From: Rhizaria sp. SCN 62-66
Taxonomy: Eukaryota > Rhizaria, unplaced
Direction of reading: 5' to 3'
Length of the DNA stretch: 44,092 nt
NCBI GenBank assembly: GCA_001724265.1
Contig: MEDY01000259.1
Coordinates: 1-44,092 of the forward strand
Part shown: piece after piece, positions 41,821 through 44,092 of the stretch
Numbering within the stretch: the stretch's first letter is position 1
How the letters are laid out: each line of letters begins with the position of its first letter
The notes under the pieces: generated by a model
Database searches by the model: none
The model's input: only the letters and a program-made list of their open reading frames with translations
What the model was told of the DNA's origin: nothing
Made by a program: the position numbers and the translations under genes

Positions 41821-44034
41821 GCGTCCGTTACAGTCATATCTCGAACTCAACCGAGTATCAACGGATTCAGTAGCATATTAGCATTGACAAACCAAATGTC
41901 ATAATACCAATGATCGAAATCTGAACTGAAACCGAAGATATTACAACAAGAAGTTCATCCGTGATGATGAGATACGCGAACAAAATACGTCGTACGTTGC
42001 TTATCAAAGTGTGATGTCGTGATGTAACGTGAGGATAAACATCCATGTGAGATTTGAAACTTTCATTGCTGCGTTGTTGCGGTTGTCGTTGTTGTCGTCG
42101 TTGTTGACGATGTTGTTTCCGCAAATAGAGTCGAAACTCGATCGAGAGTCTTGACTGTAATACGACGTCACATCTCGATAATTATGATGACGATGACGAT
42201 GCTAATTACTGTAATACTAATACTTATACTCATAATTATACATAAAAATACTTATACTGGGGCTAATTACACAAACACTACTCATACGAATAAGAATAAC
42301 ATACTTATACTACGACGTAAGCTTTGACTAAGAGACAAGAGGCGTTGTGATGAAGGGATTTGGGGAATGGGGGGTGGAGTTGATAAAGGGTGCAATTTGT
42401 AATCTGACAAAGGGACAGACAAGCAAAGAAAGTAAGCAACAACAACAAAAAAGGCATGACAAATATGACAAAGTAAATGGTGCTTGTAATGAGAAATGAC
42501 AAGCGTTGCAGTTGTGATGGGGACAGAGAAGACAAAGCCGTTGTGTGAAGAACATTGTGAGTGGCTATGAGTGCAGCACGTGACTGTGAGCAGTGGCAAA
42601 GACCATGACCCTGGTGTCACAAAGACACAGAGCAGACACTGGCACAGACACGAACACGGTCGTAGTCGCAGATGGGAAGAAAGGCTTGTGGTGACCGAAA
42701 GACTATGGGTGTTGTTGTTGGTGTTACATATTGGGAATCTTAATCTAAAAATGTCCTAAAACTCATAAAATAAAATAGAAACTATCACACAACTATTCGA
42801 TAAAAAAATACACACAACATATAGATATATTATAAGAGAAAACTAAACTAAACATAAAAAACGATGATGATGATGAGATGAACGAAAGCACTGCTGCAAC
42901 CAATACTGATTGGTCCGACCACAGACCCCGCCTACACCCAAATGCGAATGCTTTTCAGCACTGAGCCCACTAAATGGAGTTGGCAAGAACAAAAGCATGA
43001 GCGAGAGAGGTGAAGGCGAGAGCGTGTAAAGCCAAGCCAACAGTGACATCACGAGTGAGCGCGCGCGCGAGCGAGAGCGAGCGACACAAGGAAGAGCGAC
43101 AGCAAGGACGGGAAAGAAAGACGAGAGAGAAAAAAGAGAGAATAAGGAGCAGCATCGTAGGATGACACATAAGCGAATGCAAGAAAGGCGCCCGCTGAGT
43201 GACATGTTAAAACACGTTAAACCTTTTGAGATTTCCACTGAAACAACGGTCACCAACATCACAAAAACGGATCGTGTCAGTGTTTTAATGAGAATTCTTA
43301 GTTGAGTTTTTGTGTTTTTGTGATTGGTATTGTTAATGATTGCGCCAAGTACGGGTTAATGTGTACTCGTTGCTCTTTAACTGGTATGAATACATAGAAA
43401 GTGCGACGGTTGATACTACTACGACTACTACTGCGACTATTTCTACTACTCGTGCTGTGATTGCTGTTATTATTATCTATGTTTCAATGCTATAACCTCT
43501 AAAATGTGAGATAGTTGCAGAGTGACACAGTAACAGAGTTCGAACGTACTTAACACCACGATAAACTTCAACAAGCCATAACATAAGATAACATAAAGGA
43601 AAATAAACATATGAATACAACAAACTAGAACACACAAACACTATCTACAGCAAAGCCAAACTGAAGCGTAACTATCACCAGCTCAATATTCCAAACATCG
43701 AGGAAAGGCGAGTCAGTCAGTCATGCAATAATCAAATCAAGCACGTTTCGTTTTTTAAACTGCGCGAATCAACATGAAAACAAATGAAGACACAGAGACA
43801 GACACACATACATATAAACAACATGAAATGAAACTGAAAGCATGAGAAAGCAAGCAAGAAGGCAAATGGACAAACAAGCAAGCAAGAAAAACCAAAGAAT
43901 CAATCAAGCACTGCGAAAAGATGAAGTGAAGGTGTTATGCGTCTGTGTGTGTGAAAATAAAAAAGAAGAGCAAAGCAAACATAGAAACTATACAGTGTTG
44001 TGAATGCAGGATGAGAAAATCCATAACAAAAAAA

Positions 44035-44035
<1 letters not shown>

Positions 44036-44092
<57 letters not shown>
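44036..44092. repeat. CA dinucleotide microsatellite reaching the window edge
   Basis: Uninterrupted alternating A and C for at least 57 nt up to the last base, so its full length is not visible. Not a telomeric repeat type. Confidence 0.97.

Larger units (their letters stand above)
40803..44092. other. Gene-poor terminal region, 3.3 kb
   Basis: AT-rich, with simple-sequence patches and no ORF over about 140 codons. Minus-strand ORFs around 42843-43262 are pyrimidine-derived Ser/Leu/Cys-rich strings and show no family resemblance. The block 43000-43150 is purine-rich on the plus strand, like the reverse complement of leader or intron sequence elsewhere in this genome, so a minus-strand gene or long intron may overlap it. 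Isolated GTACGT donor-like sites exist (for example near 43545 on the minus strand), but no exon could be supported. Confidence 0.5.

Noticed and set aside
44036-44092. Terminal CA repeat as a possible telomere or CRISPR-like array
   Set aside because: It is a plain dinucleotide microsatellite, with no telomeric G-cluster unit and no spacer structure.

Overview
This is nuclear DNA from a unicellular eukaryote (protist). It is a dense, intron-bearing region with GC-rich coding sequence, AT-rich spacers and long Ala, Ser, Asn, Gln or Asp runs inside otherwise conserved proteins. Fifteen protein genes can be modelled, with 21 introns. I cannot name the lineage. No operon, CRISPR array, transposon, rRNA or tRNA was seen.

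Layout. 1-5372 holds four cytosolic ribosomal protein genes: eL20 (partial, -), eS28 (+), uL23 (-) and uL4 (+). They form two divergent pairs, each with a GC-rich shared promoter. 5886-17247 holds three consecutive minus-strand genes: a COG0523/CobW-type metallochaperone GTPase, a J-domain protein with a probable PH domain, and a very large low-complexity protein with an SCP2-like N-terminus. 17877-23895 is a hugely expanded NSUN5/Rcm1 rRNA m5C methyltransferase. 24174-26257 is a two-domain mercaptopyruvate sulfurtransferase. 26876-29773 is a probable 2H phosphoesterase. Then come SF3A2 (spliceosome), an MFSD1-like MFS transporter, a TMEM223-like mitochondrial membrane protein, an unrecognised four-span membrane protein, and WDR4/Trm82 (tRNA m7G46 methyltransferase subunit). 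The last 3.3 kb has no supportable gene and ends in a CA microsatellite. Most genes are unrelated housekeeping functions. The only functional theme is translation and RNA maturation (ribosomal proteins, NSUN5, WDR4, SF3A2).

Main discovery. UAG appears to be a sense codon, most likely glutamine, while UAA and UGA remain stops. Four in-frame TAG codons interrupt three adjacent genes, three of them in Gln/Ala-Gln tracts. In the CobW-type gene and at the N-terminus of the J-domain gene, conserved domain sequence is encoded downstream of the TAG in the same exon and frame. None of the 14 complete genes ends in TAG (6 TAA, 8 TGA).

Second, the 5' splice site consensus is GTACGT rather than GTAAGT: 17 of 21 modelled introns begin GTACG. 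Third, start codons sit on tiny first exons (a 3-nt ATG-only exon in eS28, 13 nt in uL23). Fourth, two unrelated genes share a multi-block upstream element with a changed-sequence hairpin. All exon models are manual. They rest on splice phase and on family similarity recalled from general knowledge, with no database search.
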